A DNA stretch of 64,000 nt from Blautia sp. OF03-15BH (lineage in GTDB: Bacteria; Bacillota; Clostridia; Lachnospirales; Lachnospiraceae), in contig NZ_QSCM01000004.1 in assembly GCF_003463065.1 (NCBI RefSeq), forward strand, positions 62,001 through 126,000, given 5' to 3'. Positions 24,696 to 33,764 of this stretch are shown one piece after another. Under the pieces are notes generated by a model. It made no database searches, was not told the DNA's origin, and saw only the letters and a list, made by a program, of their open reading frames with translations. The stretch's first letter is position 1. Every line of letters begins with the position of its first letter. Made by a program: the position numbers and the translations under genes.

Positions 24696-25708
24696 ATCGT
24701 TTCCTCCTTACCCGCCGTTCCGTGCTCTGCATTTCCTTCGACACTCAGCTTCCGCTGTGTCAGGATGCGTGCAAATTTCTTCGGCAGCGGAGCATGAAAG
24801 GTCCGGCCGGAAAGATAGGCAAGTGTTCCCTCCAGCTTTGGAAATGTAAGGATCGCCGCATGAAGCAGCTGATGGGTCAGATGATACTCTTCTTTTACCC
24901 TGGCATTCAAAACGGGATCTCCGTACTTGTGATCTCCCAGGATCGGATGACCAACAGAAGACAGATGCGCACGGATCTGATGCGTCCGGCCTGTTACCAG
25001 AAGAACTTTTAAAAGTGTTACCTCTCCGTCACTGTCCAGCGGAATGTATTCCGTTTCAATGGGAAGGGCTTCCCTGCCCATGGGCTCTTTTTCCACGGTG
25101 ACGCGGTTTGTGGCTTCATTTTTCACGAGATAGCCCTTGATCCTGGCTTTCTCTTCCACTCTGCCTTTGACCAGACAGTAATAATATTTATGTAAAGAAC
25201 GTTCCTTGAAAAGACGGCTCAGCTCCTGTGCTCCTGCAAGATCTTTTCCCACTGCCAGAATACCACTGGTATTCCGGTCCAGCCGGTTCACCACAGAAGG
25301 ACGGAACGTCCGCAGCGATTCCTCTGTCACAGCTCCTGTATGCAGAAGATACGCCTGCGCCTCTTCCACCATGGAGATATCCTCCGGTTCCGCTTTCTGG
25401 GAGAGGATTCCTTCCGGTTTATTCACCAGAAGGATATGTTCGTCCTCATAGATCACAGAAAGCTTTCCCTGCGCCTCAGGAAGCTGAAGCTCTGAAAATT
25501 TCTCAATGGTCTCATCGGAAAAGAAAAGCCTGATCTCATCTCCTGATACCAGCTTCTCACTGCCGGCTGCCTTCTTCCCGTTGAGGGTAATGTTCTTTTT
25601 CCGCATCATTTTGTAGAGAAAACTCTTCGGCGCCTTGTTCAGGTATTTTCCCAGAAATTTGTCCAGCCGCTGACCGGCCTCCGCCTGAGTCACGGTAAAC
25701 TGTTTCAT
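24668..25708 (-). CDS. RluA-family 23S rRNA pseudouridine synthase
   Basis: 346 aa. An N-terminal S4-like RNA-binding segment (QRLDKFLGKYLNKAPKSFLYKMMRKKNITLNGKK region, residues ~12-75) precedes the catalytic domain. That domain has the motif SVVNRLDRNTSGILAVGK (catalytic Asp in RLDRNTSG) and LLVTGRTHQIRAHLSSVGHPILGD. It is an RluC/RluD-type enzyme converting specific uridines in 23S rRNA; exactly which positions cannot be read from sequence. GGGAGGAAA precedes the ATG. It is part of the operon running from relQ to recU. Confidence 0.93.
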   Translation of the reverse strand: MKQFTVTQAEAGQRLDKFLGKYLNKAPKSFLYKMMRKKNITLNGKKAAGSEKLVSGDEIRLFFSDETIEKFSELQLPEAQGKLSVIYEDEHILLVNKPEGILSQKAEPEDISMVEEAQAYLLHTGAVTEESLRTFRPSVVNRLDRNTSGILAVGKDLAGAQELSRLFKERSLHKYYYCLVKGRVEEKARIKGYLVKNEATNRVTVEKEPMGREALPIETEYIPLDSDGEVTLLKVLLVTGRTHQIRAHLSSVGHPILGDHKYGDPVLNARVKEEYHLTHQLLHAAILTFPKLEGTLAYLSGRTFHAPLPKKFARILTQRKLSVEGNAEHGTAGKEETICRHGIPEA

Positions 25709-25724
25709 GCTGTTTCCTCCCTGT

Positions 25725-26294
25725 TTACAGTGCTATGGCTTTTAAAACATCCACAGCCTTTTCATTCTTTCTTTTTTCATCTCCTGCAGCTTCATAAGCT
25801 GCCATTTCCTTTACCCGTGTTTCAAATTTCCGGTAATCCCGGAAAAGCTTCACCGTCCGTTTTACATTGTTTCCCTGAAGGATCTCCGTCAGATGCTTTT
25901 CAATGTACTCCGGACTGGTCTTCGGATCAGAAGAGTAACCGATGACACAGCCCTGCCCCAGAACCAGGGCATTCACAGAGGTGGTCTTCTCATAGGCAGT
26001 AAACACACAGTCGTAAAGGACCGGAAGCTCTCCTGCCGCTTTTCTGGTCTTTTCATAAACTTCCGGATCTGTCTCCTTCTGAAGAAGCATCATGATCATG
26101 CCAACGGCACAACGGCAGCCCGGAAGGCAGCCCATGATCGCCACAAAGGTAAACATATTCTCTCTCTTATGATAAATCCCGAGACCGATGAAAAAGATCA
26201 CTACCGGGATCAGAAGCAGAACAAACGTGATGACGGAACGGCGGATCTTCTGAGAATGAATGTAACCGTATTCTCCTTTTTGTACTTTCTTCAT
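25725..26294 (-). CDS. Uncharacterised membrane-anchored protein
   Basis: 189 aa, function unknown. The cytoplasmic N-terminus (MKKVQKGEYGYIHSQKIRR) is followed by two hydrophobic segments (VITFVLLLIPVVIFFIGLGIY; FTFVAIMGCLPGCRCAVGMIMML). A soluble ~120-residue domain follows that mentions no known motif (LPVLYDCVFTAYEKT, VLGQGCVIGYSSDP, KRTVKLFRDYRKFE). It lies seven bases after ygiQ and 16 before the rluA-type gene, so it is probably co-transcribed. I recall no named family with certainty. Confidence 0.75.
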   Translation of the reverse strand: MKKVQKGEYGYIHSQKIRRSVITFVLLLIPVVIFFIGLGIYHKRENMFTFVAIMGCLPGCRCAVGMIMMLLQKETDPEVYEKTRKAAGELPVLYDCVFTAYEKTTSVNALVLGQGCVIGYSSDPKTSPEYIEKHLTEILQGNNVKRTVKLFRDYRKFETRVKEMAAYEAAGDEKRKNEKAVDVLKAIAL

Positions 26295-26300
26295 CTGCTG

Positions 26301-28253
26301 TTACTTCCCTTTCTTTTTCTGAATGTTCCGGATGGGACTTCGGCGGCTTCTGTTTTCGGAAGTGTTCTTTCCCTTCACACCCCTGAGATCAGCAGCACCC
26401 TGCTTCCTTCTTCCGGACGGTTTCCCGCCGGAATTATTTTTCACCGGATGCTCCGACGGTTTCTCCGGCCGGATCAGACAACGGCGGTCATAACCGATCA
26501 AATCCGTTCTGTGTGCCCGGACCAGAGCCTCCTTTACCAGATCGTAATTTTTCGGATTCCGGTACTGGATCAATGCTCTCTGCATTGCTTTTTCATGAGG
26601 ATTGGTCGGCACATAAACAGACTCCATTGTCCGTGGATCCAGCCCGGTATAATACATGCAGGTGGAAATCGTGGACGGCGTCGGATAAAAATCCTGCACT
26701 TGCTCCGGCATATACCCCAGATCTCTCAAATACTCTGCCAGCTTCACTGCCTCTCTCATGGTACAGCCCGGATGAGAAGACATCAGATAAGGCACCAGAA
26801 ACTGGTTCATCCCATATTTTTCATTGAGTTTTTTGTATTTTTCCGTAAATTGCATAAATACTGCATGTTCCGGCTTTCCCATATAATGAAGCACCTGGTC
26901 ACTGACGTGCTCCGGCGCCACCTTCAGCTGCCCGCTGATGTGATACTGTACCAGCTCCCGGAAAAAGGTATCATCCGGATCTGCCAGCACATAGTCGAAA
27001 CGGATGCCGGAACGGATGAAGACTTTTTTCACCTTTGGAAGCTTCCTGAGCTTATGGAGCAGTTCCAGATAGTCTTTGTGGGTCGCCCGGAGATTTTTGC
27101 AGGGCTTTGGAAAAAGGCACTGCCTGCCGGTACAGACCCCCCGGGTCTCCTGTTTGGTGCAGGCCCGTACACGGAAATCCGCGGTCGGTCCACCTACATC
27201 ATGGATATAACCTTTGAAATCCGGTTCTTTCGTAAGAAGCTTTGCCTCTTCCACAATGGATTCATGACTCCTGGTCTGGATGATCCGTCCCTGATGAAAG
27301 GTCAATGCACAGAAGCTGCAGCCTCCGAAACAGCCACGGTTGCTTACAAGAGAAAATTTGATCTCGGAAATAGCCGGCACACCCCCGAGTTTTTCGTAGG
27401 AAGGATGGTATGTCCGCATATAAGGATATGCATAGACCTCATCCATTTCCTCCTGGTTCAAAGGAGCAGACGGGGGATTCTGGACCACATAGATTTTATT
27501 CGGGTAGGGTTCCACCAAGCGCTTTCCTGTGATGGAATCCGTATTGCAATACTGCGTGTAAAAACTTCTGGCATAATTGGCCTTGTCCTCTTTCAGTTTT
27601 TCGAAGGAGGGGAGCATTTCATAATCATAGACATTTTCCAGATGCTGCGTCTTATAGACCGTTCCCGGAATAAAGCCGATATCGGAAACCGCGATCCCGG
27701 CATCCAAAGCTTCCGCAATGGCAAGAATGCTCCGTTCTCCCATTCCATAAGAAAGGATATCTGCTCCGGAGTCCAGAAGCACCGAGCGTTTCAGGGAATT
27801 GTCCCAGTAATCATAATGTGCCAGCCTTCGAAGACTGGCCTCAATTCCGCCAATGATAATAGGCGTCTTTTTATACGTCCGGCGGATCAGATTGCTGTAG
27901 ACCGTCACTGCCCGGTCCGGCCGTTTTCCCATCACCCCGCCGGGCGTGTATGCATCGGTCTGCCTTCTTTTTTTGGAAACCGAGTAATGATTCACCATGG
28001 AATCCATATTTCCTGCTGATACCAGAAAGCCCAGACGCGGTTCTCCGAAAACAGCTATACTTTCATCGTTTTTCCAGTCCGGCTGGGAAATGATCCCCAC
28101 CGTGTAGCCATGGGCTTCCAGAAGACGGCTGATGATTGCGTGCCCAAAGGAAGGATGATCCACGTAGGCATCCCCGATGACATAGACAAAATCCAGCTGT
28201 TCCATGCCCCGTTCTTTCATTTCTTTTCTGCTAACCGGTAAAAATCCACTCAT
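26301..28253 (-). CDS. YgiQ-family radical SAM protein
   Basis: 650 aa. The start MSGFLPVSRKEMKERGMEQLDF and GDAYVDHPSFGHAIISRLLE are the YgiQ N-terminal (B12-binding-like) hallmark. The radical-SAM cluster motif is NRGCFGGCSFCALTFHQGR, followed by DVGGPTADFR, RSGIRFDY and the C-terminal FYPTPSTISTCMYYTG. The substrate of this widespread family is not known. The C-terminal ~60 residues are basic and low-complexity (RRKQGAADLRGVKGK, IRNIQKKKGK), perhaps RNA-binding. AAGGAT lies upstream of the ATG. It is in an operon with rRNA-modification genes. Confidence 0.94.
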   Translation of the reverse strand: MSGFLPVSRKEMKERGMEQLDFVYVIGDAYVDHPSFGHAIISRLLEAHGYTVGIISQPDWKNDESIAVFGEPRLGFLVSAGNMDSMVNHYSVSKKRRQTDAYTPGGVMGKRPDRAVTVYSNLIRRTYKKTPIIIGGIEASLRRLAHYDYWDNSLKRSVLLDSGADILSYGMGERSILAIAEALDAGIAVSDIGFIPGTVYKTQHLENVYDYEMLPSFEKLKEDKANYARSFYTQYCNTDSITGKRLVEPYPNKIYVVQNPPSAPLNQEEMDEVYAYPYMRTYHPSYEKLGGVPAISEIKFSLVSNRGCFGGCSFCALTFHQGRIIQTRSHESIVEEAKLLTKEPDFKGYIHDVGGPTADFRVRACTKQETRGVCTGRQCLFPKPCKNLRATHKDYLELLHKLRKLPKVKKVFIRSGIRFDYVLADPDDTFFRELVQYHISGQLKVAPEHVSDQVLHYMGKPEHAVFMQFTEKYKKLNEKYGMNQFLVPYLMSSHPGCTMREAVKLAEYLRDLGYMPEQVQDFYPTPSTISTCMYYTGLDPRTMESVYVPTNPHEKAMQRALIQYRNPKNYDLVKEALVRAHRTDLIGYDRRCLIRPEKPSEHPVKNNSGGKPSGRRKQGAADLRGVKGKNTSENRSRRSPIRNIQKKKGK

Positions 28254-28260
28254 ATCGTCT

Positions 28261-28998
28261 TTATCCTTCTTTCATGCCTGCCTGTGCTTTCAGAAATTTA
28301 ACTTCCTCCTCTGTCAGAGACCGGTATTCTCCTTTTTCCAGGTCTTCATCCAGAGGAAGGCCTCCAAAGGAGATCCTTTTCAGATACGTCACCTCTGCCC
28401 CTGCTGCCTGAACCATGCGTTTCACCTGATGAAAACGGCCTTCCTTCAAAGTCAGGAGAAGCTCCGTGTCCGTACCATCCTGTTTCAGGATCTTTAATTC
28501 TGCCGGAAGGGTCGGCTTCTCATCCCCAATATCCAATCCTTCCAGAAAGCGTTTCTCCGCCTCCGGAAACAACGTTCCTGCAGCCCTGACATAATAAGTC
28601 TTTTCCACATGACGGCCGGGAGCCAGAAGAAAGTGGTTTAAAGGTCCGTCATTGGTGATGAGAAGAAAGCCTTCCGTATCTTTATCCAGCCGTCCGACCG
28701 GAGCCAGATCCTTTTCCGGCGCTTCGGCAAAAAAGTCCATCACTGTTTCCGTCCGGCCGTTTCTCGCAGCTGTGATACAGCCTGCCGGTTTGTGGAACAT
28801 ATACCAGGCAAGACCTGGCCGGCTCAGGATTTTTCCATCAAAGCTCACCTCATCGGTCTCTTCTGAAATTTTGGTTTCCGGCTTTTTCACCGTTTCTCCG
28901 TTGACTCTGATCCGCCCTTTTTTCAAATATTCTTTTACCTGGCTCCGGGTTCCTGCACCCGCGTCCGCCAGCCATTTATCCAGTCTCATCTGGCTCAT
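28261..28998 (-). CDS. RsuA/RluB-family pseudouridine synthase
   Basis: 245 aa. The N-terminal S4 domain (MRLDKWLADAGAGTRSQVKEYLKKGRIRVNG region) precedes a catalytic domain with PVGRLDKDTEGFLLITNDG (catalytic Asp in GRLDKDTEG) and EGRFHQVKRMVQAAG. This is an RsuA-like enzyme, most similar in layout to those modifying 16S rRNA U516, though RluB/E-type action cannot be excluded. The start at 28998 has GGAGG six bases upstream and overlaps the rsmF-like stop as ATGA; the ATG at 29010 lies in that ribosome site. Confidence 0.93.
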   Translation of the reverse strand: MSQMRLDKWLADAGAGTRSQVKEYLKKGRIRVNGETVKKPETKISEETDEVSFDGKILSRPGLAWYMFHKPAGCITAARNGRTETVMDFFAEAPEKDLAPVGRLDKDTEGFLLITNDGPLNHFLLAPGRHVEKTYYVRAAGTLFPEAEKRFLEGLDIGDEKPTLPAELKILKQDGTDTELLLTLKEGRFHQVKRMVQAAGAEVTYLKRISFGGLPLDEDLEKGEYRSLTEEEVKFLKAQAGMKEG

Positions 28999-30341
28999 AA
29001 AAGCCTCCATCCGCTACAGTATTTATTTTTTAGTGTTCCTTTATTCAGTTTTCCGAAGCCCAGCGGATACCCGTCATTGAGTACCAGCGTCCAGCCGGAA
29101 AAACAGGCTTCTTCCTCAGCGATCTCCAGAGTTTCCCCCTTCAGATAGCGGATCAGTCTCTCATCACCGGCCGGAAGATTCAGTTCCTGTTTGAAATCTC
29201 CCTGTTTCAAGTACATGGCAAGAGCCTGTGACGGTTCAAAACGCTTCTTTTTCAGTTCACCCACATATAATCCCGTACGCAAAAACCGTAAACCTCTGAC
29301 CTCCGGAAAGCCTTCCGGTAAAAGATAGACATTTTCCTTCCGCAGATCCAGTGTGCCCTTTGTCAGGAGCGGCCGCCGGAAAAGGGAAGCAAAATCGGAA
29401 AGCCCTTCCGGAAGGACCACCGTCCGGCGTCTGTCCTTTCCACTCTCCTCACAAGCCGTTCCTTTTTTCCGGAGAAGAGCTGTGAAATGCCCTTCTCCAC
29501 GGACATCCTGAGGCCAGATCCGGATCGTTCCGGGCAGCTGTCCTTCCCGGAACCAGTCCCCGGTGGAAAGAGGAACGATCTCAAGCTCCGGTTCTGCCTC
29601 CAGAAGACGTTTCAGATTGTCTTCATTTTCCAGCGGAGAAAAGGTACAGGTGGAATAAAGGAGCATGCCGCCCGGCCGGAGCATCCGGACCGCCTGGCGA
29701 AGGATCTCCTGCTGGATGGGTGCATAGTATTCCGGCCCGTGTTCCAGCCAGCTCTTTACCATATCCCTGTCCTTCCGGAACATGCCTTCTCCGGAACAGG
29801 GTGCATCTACCAGGATCTTGTCAAAAAAACCCTCAAAGCTGCCGGCAAGCGTTTCCGGCGTCTCACTGGTCACCAGAATATTGCCGGCTCCGAAAAGCTC
29901 CAGATTTTTCAGAAGTCCCTGGGCTCTGGATCGGCTGATGTCGTTGGATACCAGCAGCCCGGTCCCATGAAGTCTTGCTGCCAGTTCTGTGGATTTTCCA
30001 CCGGGAGCCGCACAGAGATCCAGTACGCGGTCTCCCTCTTCAACAGGAAGACGGGATGCCGGGACCATGGCGCTGGGTTCCTGGATATAATACAGTCCGG
30101 CATAATAATCCGGATGTTTCGTCACGGCCTCCTCCGGATCATAATAAAATCCATTTTCCACCCAGGGAACCGGTGTCAGATGAAAAGAGGTCCTTTTTAA
30201 AAATTCTTCCACGGAAATTTTTCCCGTATTGACCCGAAGGCCATAGGTTCTGGGTGCATCAAAGCAGGCCAGATAATTTTGCAGCTCCTCCTCGCCAAGG
30301 AGCTGCCGCATGGATTCTATGTAGTTTTCCGGAAGGTTCAC
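28995..30341 (-). CDS. RsmF/NOL1-NOP2-Sun family rRNA (cytosine-C5) methyltransferase
   Basis: 448 aa. SAM-binding LDLCAAPGGKSTELAA, the VDAPCSGEGMFRKD motif IV cysteine and the motif VI cysteine in YSTCTFSPLENE define an m5C methyltransferase. The C-terminal ~140 residues resemble the PUA/RNA-binding region of RsmF/YebU-like enzymes. The start codon is GTG (30341) with AAAGGAG nine bases upstream. It overlaps the next gene by four bases and lies 23 bases after relQ. Confidence 0.93.
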   Translation of the reverse strand: MNLPENYIESMRQLLGEEELQNYLACFDAPRTYGLRVNTGKISVEEFLKRTSFHLTPVPWVENGFYYDPEEAVTKHPDYYAGLYYIQEPSAMVPASRLPVEEGDRVLDLCAAPGGKSTELAARLHGTGLLVSNDISRSRAQGLLKNLELFGAGNILVTSETPETLAGSFEGFFDKILVDAPCSGEGMFRKDRDMVKSWLEHGPEYYAPIQQEILRQAVRMLRPGGMLLYSTCTFSPLENEDNLKRLLEAEPELEIVPLSTGDWFREGQLPGTIRIWPQDVRGEGHFTALLRKKGTACEESGKDRRRTVVLPEGLSDFASLFRRPLLTKGTLDLRKENVYLLPEGFPEVRGLRFLRTGLYVGELKKKRFEPSQALAMYLKQGDFKQELNLPAGDERLIRYLKGETLEIAEEEACFSGWTLVLNDGYPLGFGKLNKGTLKNKYCSGWRLL

Positions 30342-30364
30342 TGATCTATTCTCCTTTGTCTTTG

Positions 30365-31165
30365 TCAGCAGGATTGGGCGCGGTAGCCTTCCGCGATGAC
30401 ATCCAGCTGTTTCTGAAACCGTCTCAGCTGCTCCAGATCCTCTGCCTTGTAGATCCGGTAAAACTCATCCTGGATCTTGGCGATCTCCCGTTTGTTTGCC
30501 AGCTGATAGAGATTCTGGATCGTATTCAAAATGTCCGCCACAAGATTTGCCTGGATCTGAAAAGCATTCTGGGCATCCATGATCTCACTGCGCACCTGAG
30601 ACATTTCCTGATCCAGAACAATGATGGCATCTGCCGCACTGCTCAGTTTTTCGCGGATATGATCCGGAATGTTTTTCTTATATTTATACTGGAGAGAATG
30701 TTCGATGGTCGCCCAGAAATTCATGGCCAGAGTCCGGATCTGGATCTCCGCATGGATACGCTTCGGACCATTCATCGTCTCCACGGTATATTCGACAATC
30801 ATATGATAGCTGCGGTAACCGCTGTTTTTCATATTGCTGACATAATCTTTTTCTTCTATGACTTTCATATCCGTCCGGGAGCGGATGATCTCCACGACCT
30901 TCTGGATGTCTTCCACAAACTGGCAGATGATCCGGATCCCGGCGATATCTTCCAGTTTGTCTTCTATCTCATTAATAGGAATATTCTTTTTCTGTGCTTT
31001 GTCCAGGATACTGGAAATGGTCTTTACCCTTCCGTGTACCTGTTCGATGGGGGAATACAACCCCTGCTGACGATGTTCCTGAATCAGATGTTCAAATTTT
31101 ACTGTAAGTTCCTTCACTGCCAGATCATACGGATTCAGGATCTCTCTCCATAATTGTATTTCCAT
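30365..31165 (-). CDS. Small alarmone synthetase, RelQ/RelP type (GTP pyrophosphokinase)
   Basis: 266 aa, a single (p)ppGpp synthetase domain without the hydrolase, TGS or ACT domains of long Rel. Key segments are VHGRVKTISSILDKAQKK, LEDIAGIRIICQFVEDI, NSGYRSYHMIVEY (RXKD/Gly-loop equivalents), AEIQIRTLAMNFWATIEHSLQYKYK, and a C-terminal helical region of ~80 residues for oligomerisation. It makes ppGpp/pppGpp from GTP/GDP under stress. AAGGAGG precedes the ATG. It is the first gene of an operon of ribosome-modification enzymes, which suggests coordination of stress signalling and rRNA maturation. Confidence 0.92.
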   Translation of the reverse strand: MEIQLWREILNPYDLAVKELTVKFEHLIQEHRQQGLYSPIEQVHGRVKTISSILDKAQKKNIPINEIEDKLEDIAGIRIICQFVEDIQKVVEIIRSRTDMKVIEEKDYVSNMKNSGYRSYHMIVEYTVETMNGPKRIHAEIQIRTLAMNFWATIEHSLQYKYKKNIPDHIREKLSSAADAIIVLDQEMSQVRSEIMDAQNAFQIQANLVADILNTIQNLYQLANKREIAKIQDEFYRIYKAEDLEQLRRFQKQLDVIAEGYRAQSC

Positions 31166-31228
31166 ATAAGCCTCCTTATGTTTGAGAGATTTTCTAACGG
31201 CATTTTTCTATAACTGCCGAACACTTTT

Positions 31229-31258
31229 ATCATACGATAATGATGCTTTGATACTCAA
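31229..31258 (-). promoter_or_regulatory. Promoter of the relQ-to-recU operon
   Basis: TTGAGT (31253-31258), 18-base spacer, TATGAT (31229-31234), about 65 bases before the relQ start. Confidence 0.75.
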
Positions 31259-31273
31259 ATGATACCACATTTT

Positions 31274-32098
31274 TCATGAGAAATCTATGCTTTCTTCCAG
31301 ATACCGGAGAGGCCAGTAGGGATTCACGCTGATCTCTTTCCGGTTTTCTCCTTCTATGTAAATCCCGATGTGCAGATGCACATCAAATCTTCCTGTTGTT
31401 CCTTCCGGTCCGTAGCCGCTGTCTCCCATATAACCCAGAAGATCTCCGGCAGAAACCCGGTCGCCTTTCTGAAACGCACGACCATACGAAGAGAGATGGG
31501 CATAGTAAAAATAACCGCCACGGCTTCCGCGGATGCCGATCCGCCAGCCCCCCAGTGGCAGCCAGCCGATCCTTTCCACAACCCCGTCTGTCATACTCCG
31601 TACCGGGTAAAAATCCCGCTGGTTTCCCGGCGGCATCAGGTCACAGCCTTCATGCTGCCTTTCCCCTCCGAAGCTTCTGTCAAAAAGCCAGGAATCTTCA
31701 TAGACAGGTACAAAGTCCAACGGAAATTCTTCCAGATCATCCCAGACGGCAGACATGGCCTTCTGAAATCTGCTTAATTCCAGTGACCGGAACGTCTGAA
31801 ATTCCCCGGCCGCCTGCAAATAGACTCCCCGGTTCCAGACAGACTCCGGCGGAATGCGAAAATTTTCCCAGGGCAGAAGTACCGAAAGAAGCCGTCCCGG
31901 CTCATACCCCTCCTCCAAAAGTTCATTCAGGGAAATCAGCGCTTCTTCCGAAAGCTCCATCTCCCGGAACACGCTGCTTTCCTTCTGGTTCTCTGAAAGA
32001 TTCCTCATCCTGGCATGACGCAGGAGCTGCGTCCGGAAGATTCCGCAAAAAAACATAAGTACCAGCAGAAGAACTGCTGTTTTACCGTTTTTCCCCAC
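31274..32098 (-). CDS. M23-family metallopeptidase, membrane-anchored
   Basis: 274 aa. An N-terminal signal anchor (KTAVLLLVLMFFCGIF) is followed by a ~110-residue linker and a LytM/M23 domain with the zinc motif HEGCDLM and DVHLHIGIY (HXH). It would cut peptide crosslinks in peptidoglycan outside the cell. Start: GTG at 32098 is the only upstream start; its ribosome site is weak. It is transcribed divergently from ylbJ, and sporulation involvement (SpoIIQ-like) is possible from context but not shown by sequence. Confidence 0.87.
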   Translation of the reverse strand: MGKNGKTAVLLLVLMFFCGIFRTQLLRHARMRNLSENQKESSVFREMELSEEALISLNELLEEGYEPGRLLSVLLPWENFRIPPESVWNRGVYLQAAGEFQTFRSLELSRFQKAMSAVWDDLEEFPLDFVPVYEDSWLFDRSFGGERQHEGCDLMPPGNQRDFYPVRSMTDGVVERIGWLPLGGWRIGIRGSRGGYFYYAHLSSYGRAFQKGDRVSAGDLLGYMGDSGYGPEGTTGRFDVHLHIGIYIEGENRKEISVNPYWPLRYLEESIDFS

Positions 32099-32211
32099 AG
32101 CTTTTCTCTTTCTATGCCCTCAGACCAGTTTATGCAAAAGCGACTGAAAAAAGAACCTTCTTTTTAAAGACGGTCTCACATAAATTTTAAAAAACAAAAA
32201 AGGCTTTCTTT

Positions 32212-33135
32212 ATGAAAAAATGTTTTCTTGCTTTTCTTCTCCTCGGAATCCTCGTTTTCCTGCTTCTTTTTCCGGAAGCAGCTCTTTTTGCTTCCAGACG
32301 GGGACTGGATCTCTGGTTCGGCACTCTGGTTCCTACCCTTCTGCCTTTTCTGATCCTCTCCGGCTTTCTCATCCATTCCGGTCTGGTACAGATCCCGGCA
32401 GCCCTCTTGGCCCCTGTCTTCGGAAGGCTTTTCGGGATTTCACCACTTGGAAGCTATGCCTGTTTCACCGGTTTTCTCTGCGGCTGTCCCATGGGAGCAA
32501 AAGTACTGGCGGATCTCACCCGCAACGGCCGGATAGCTCCTGAGGAAGCTTCCTATCTTCTGGGCTTCTGCAATCAGGTAAGCCCTTCTTTCGTCATTAC
32601 TTTTCTGGTGATGGAGAACCTGAAAAAACCGGAGCTTCTTCCGTTTGCACTTTTCCTTGTCTATGGAATACCTGTTTTTTACGGTTTTCTTACAAGACCG
32701 GGGCTTTTTCGTCCAAAAATACCATTCTTTTCAGGCAAAAAAAATGCATCCGCTGTTCAAATCAGTTTTGAACTTCTGGATGCCTGTATTTATGACGCCG
32801 TAAATACGCTCCTGAAACTGGGGGGATATCTTGTTCTTTTCTCCATACTGGCAGAGATCCTGGTACTTCTGCCGTTCCTTCCGGAACAGACAGCGGCTCT
32901 GGCAGGTGGGCTTCTGGAGATCACCACCGGTATTCCGGGCATCGTATCGCTTTTCCCGTTAAAAACCGCCTGTCGGATCCTGTTCCCCCTGACAGCCTTC
33001 GGAGGCCTGAGCGCTATGGCCCAGACCTCCAGTGTTCTCAAAGGTTCCGGTCTCTCCATGAGAGACTATTTCATTTCCAAAATCATAATTGCCTTCCTGA
33101 CTTTTCTGACAGGCTGCCTGCTCTTACGAAATTAG
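32212..33135 (+). CDS. ylbJ: YlbJ-family sporulation integral membrane protein
   Basis: 307 aa, with about eight membrane segments and nucleoside-transporter-like gate domains: GFLCGCPMGAKVLADLTRNGRI, EEASYLLGFCNQVSPSFVITF and SAMAQTSSVLKGSGLS. In B. subtilis ylbJ is made in the mother cell under sigma-E and is needed for the spore cortex. The location next to coaD/rsmD repeats the B. subtilis ylbH-ylbI-ylbJ order, which strengthens the call. No clear sigma-E promoter was recognised upstream. Its stop overlaps that of the convergent coiled-coil gene by four bases. Confidence 0.9.
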   Translation: MKKCFLAFLLLGILVFLLLFPEAALFASRRGLDLWFGTLVPTLLPFLILSGFLIHSGLVQIPAALLAPVFGRLFGISPLGSYACFTGFLCGCPMGAKVLADLTRNGRIAPEEASYLLGFCNQVSPSFVITFLVMENLKKPELLPFALFLVYGIPVFYGFLTRPGLFRPKIPFFSGKKNASAVQISFELLDACIYDAVNTLLKLGGYLVLFSILAEILVLLPFLPEQTAALAGGLLEITTGIPGIVSLFPLKTACRILFPLTAFGGLSAMAQTSSVLKGSGLSMRDYFISKIIIAFLTFLTGCLLLRN

Positions 33136-33749
33136 TTTTCCTCCGGCTGCTCGTCATACTCTGCCGGATCTTCCTCCATGGTCTCCGGAGCCCCATAATT
33201 GGTGGGGGCTGCCTGAGGAGAAAGCTCGCTGCGGTTCTTGCTCACAATGTCATAACAGGACTGGATGGCATTGATGAAGTTGTTGTATTTTGCTCCGGCT
33301 CCATCAATGGTATGGCTCATGATCTTCTCCAGATTTGCCAGCATGTCATCGGTATACTGGAGAGCTCCCATACGGATGTTGTTTGCATCGTTGGTGGCAT
33401 TGTCCAGAATCTCCTGTGCCTGCTGATTGGTACGCTCCAGAAGGTCATTCGCCTGCTCGGTAGCCTCACGCATGATCTCACTTTCAGTCACCATGTTCTG
33501 TGTCTTCTCTCTGGCCTCGGCAACGATCGCATCTGCTTTGGACTGGGCATCCGCAAGGATGGCATCCTTATTGCTGATGATCTTCTGATACCGTTTGATC
33601 TCATCCGGAGTCTTCATGCGAAGCTCACGGAGAAGCTCTTCCAGTTCTTCTTTGTTTACTACGATCTTGGTAGAGGACAGGGGCTGAAATTTACAGCTGT
33701 CCACGTATTCTTCAATTTCTTCAATGATCTGCTCAATTCTGCTGCTCAT
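33132..33749 (-). CDS. Coiled-coil protein of unknown function (DivIVA-like features)
   Basis: 205 aa. The N-terminal MSSRIEQIIEEIEEYVDSCKFQPLS and VVNKEELEELLRELRMK are followed by a long alpha-helical coiled coil (residues ~50-125, e.g. AILADAQSKADAIVAEARE). The C-terminal tail is proline/acid-rich (APETMEEDPAEYDEQPEEN). Such proteins follow coaD in many Clostridia and are sometimes annotated as ATPases, although no P-loop is present. A division or polarity role resembling DivIVA/GpsB is conceivable. GGAGAG precedes the ATG, and it lies 15 bases after coaD. Confidence 0.8.
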   Translation of the reverse strand: MSSRIEQIIEEIEEYVDSCKFQPLSSTKIVVNKEELEELLRELRMKTPDEIKRYQKIISNKDAILADAQSKADAIVAEAREKTQNMVTESEIMREATEQANDLLERTNQQAQEILDNATNDANNIRMGALQYTDDMLANLEKIMSHTIDGAGAKYNNFINAIQSCYDIVSKNRSELSPQAAPTNYGAPETMEEDPAEYDEQPEEN

Positions 33750-33764
33750 GGCGGTACTCTCTCC

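Noticed and set aside
25893..28019. 708-codon plus-strand open frame
   Set aside because: Mirror of the ygiQ gene, which has a strong family match and ribosome site; the antisense translation is compositionally odd (His/Arg-rich).
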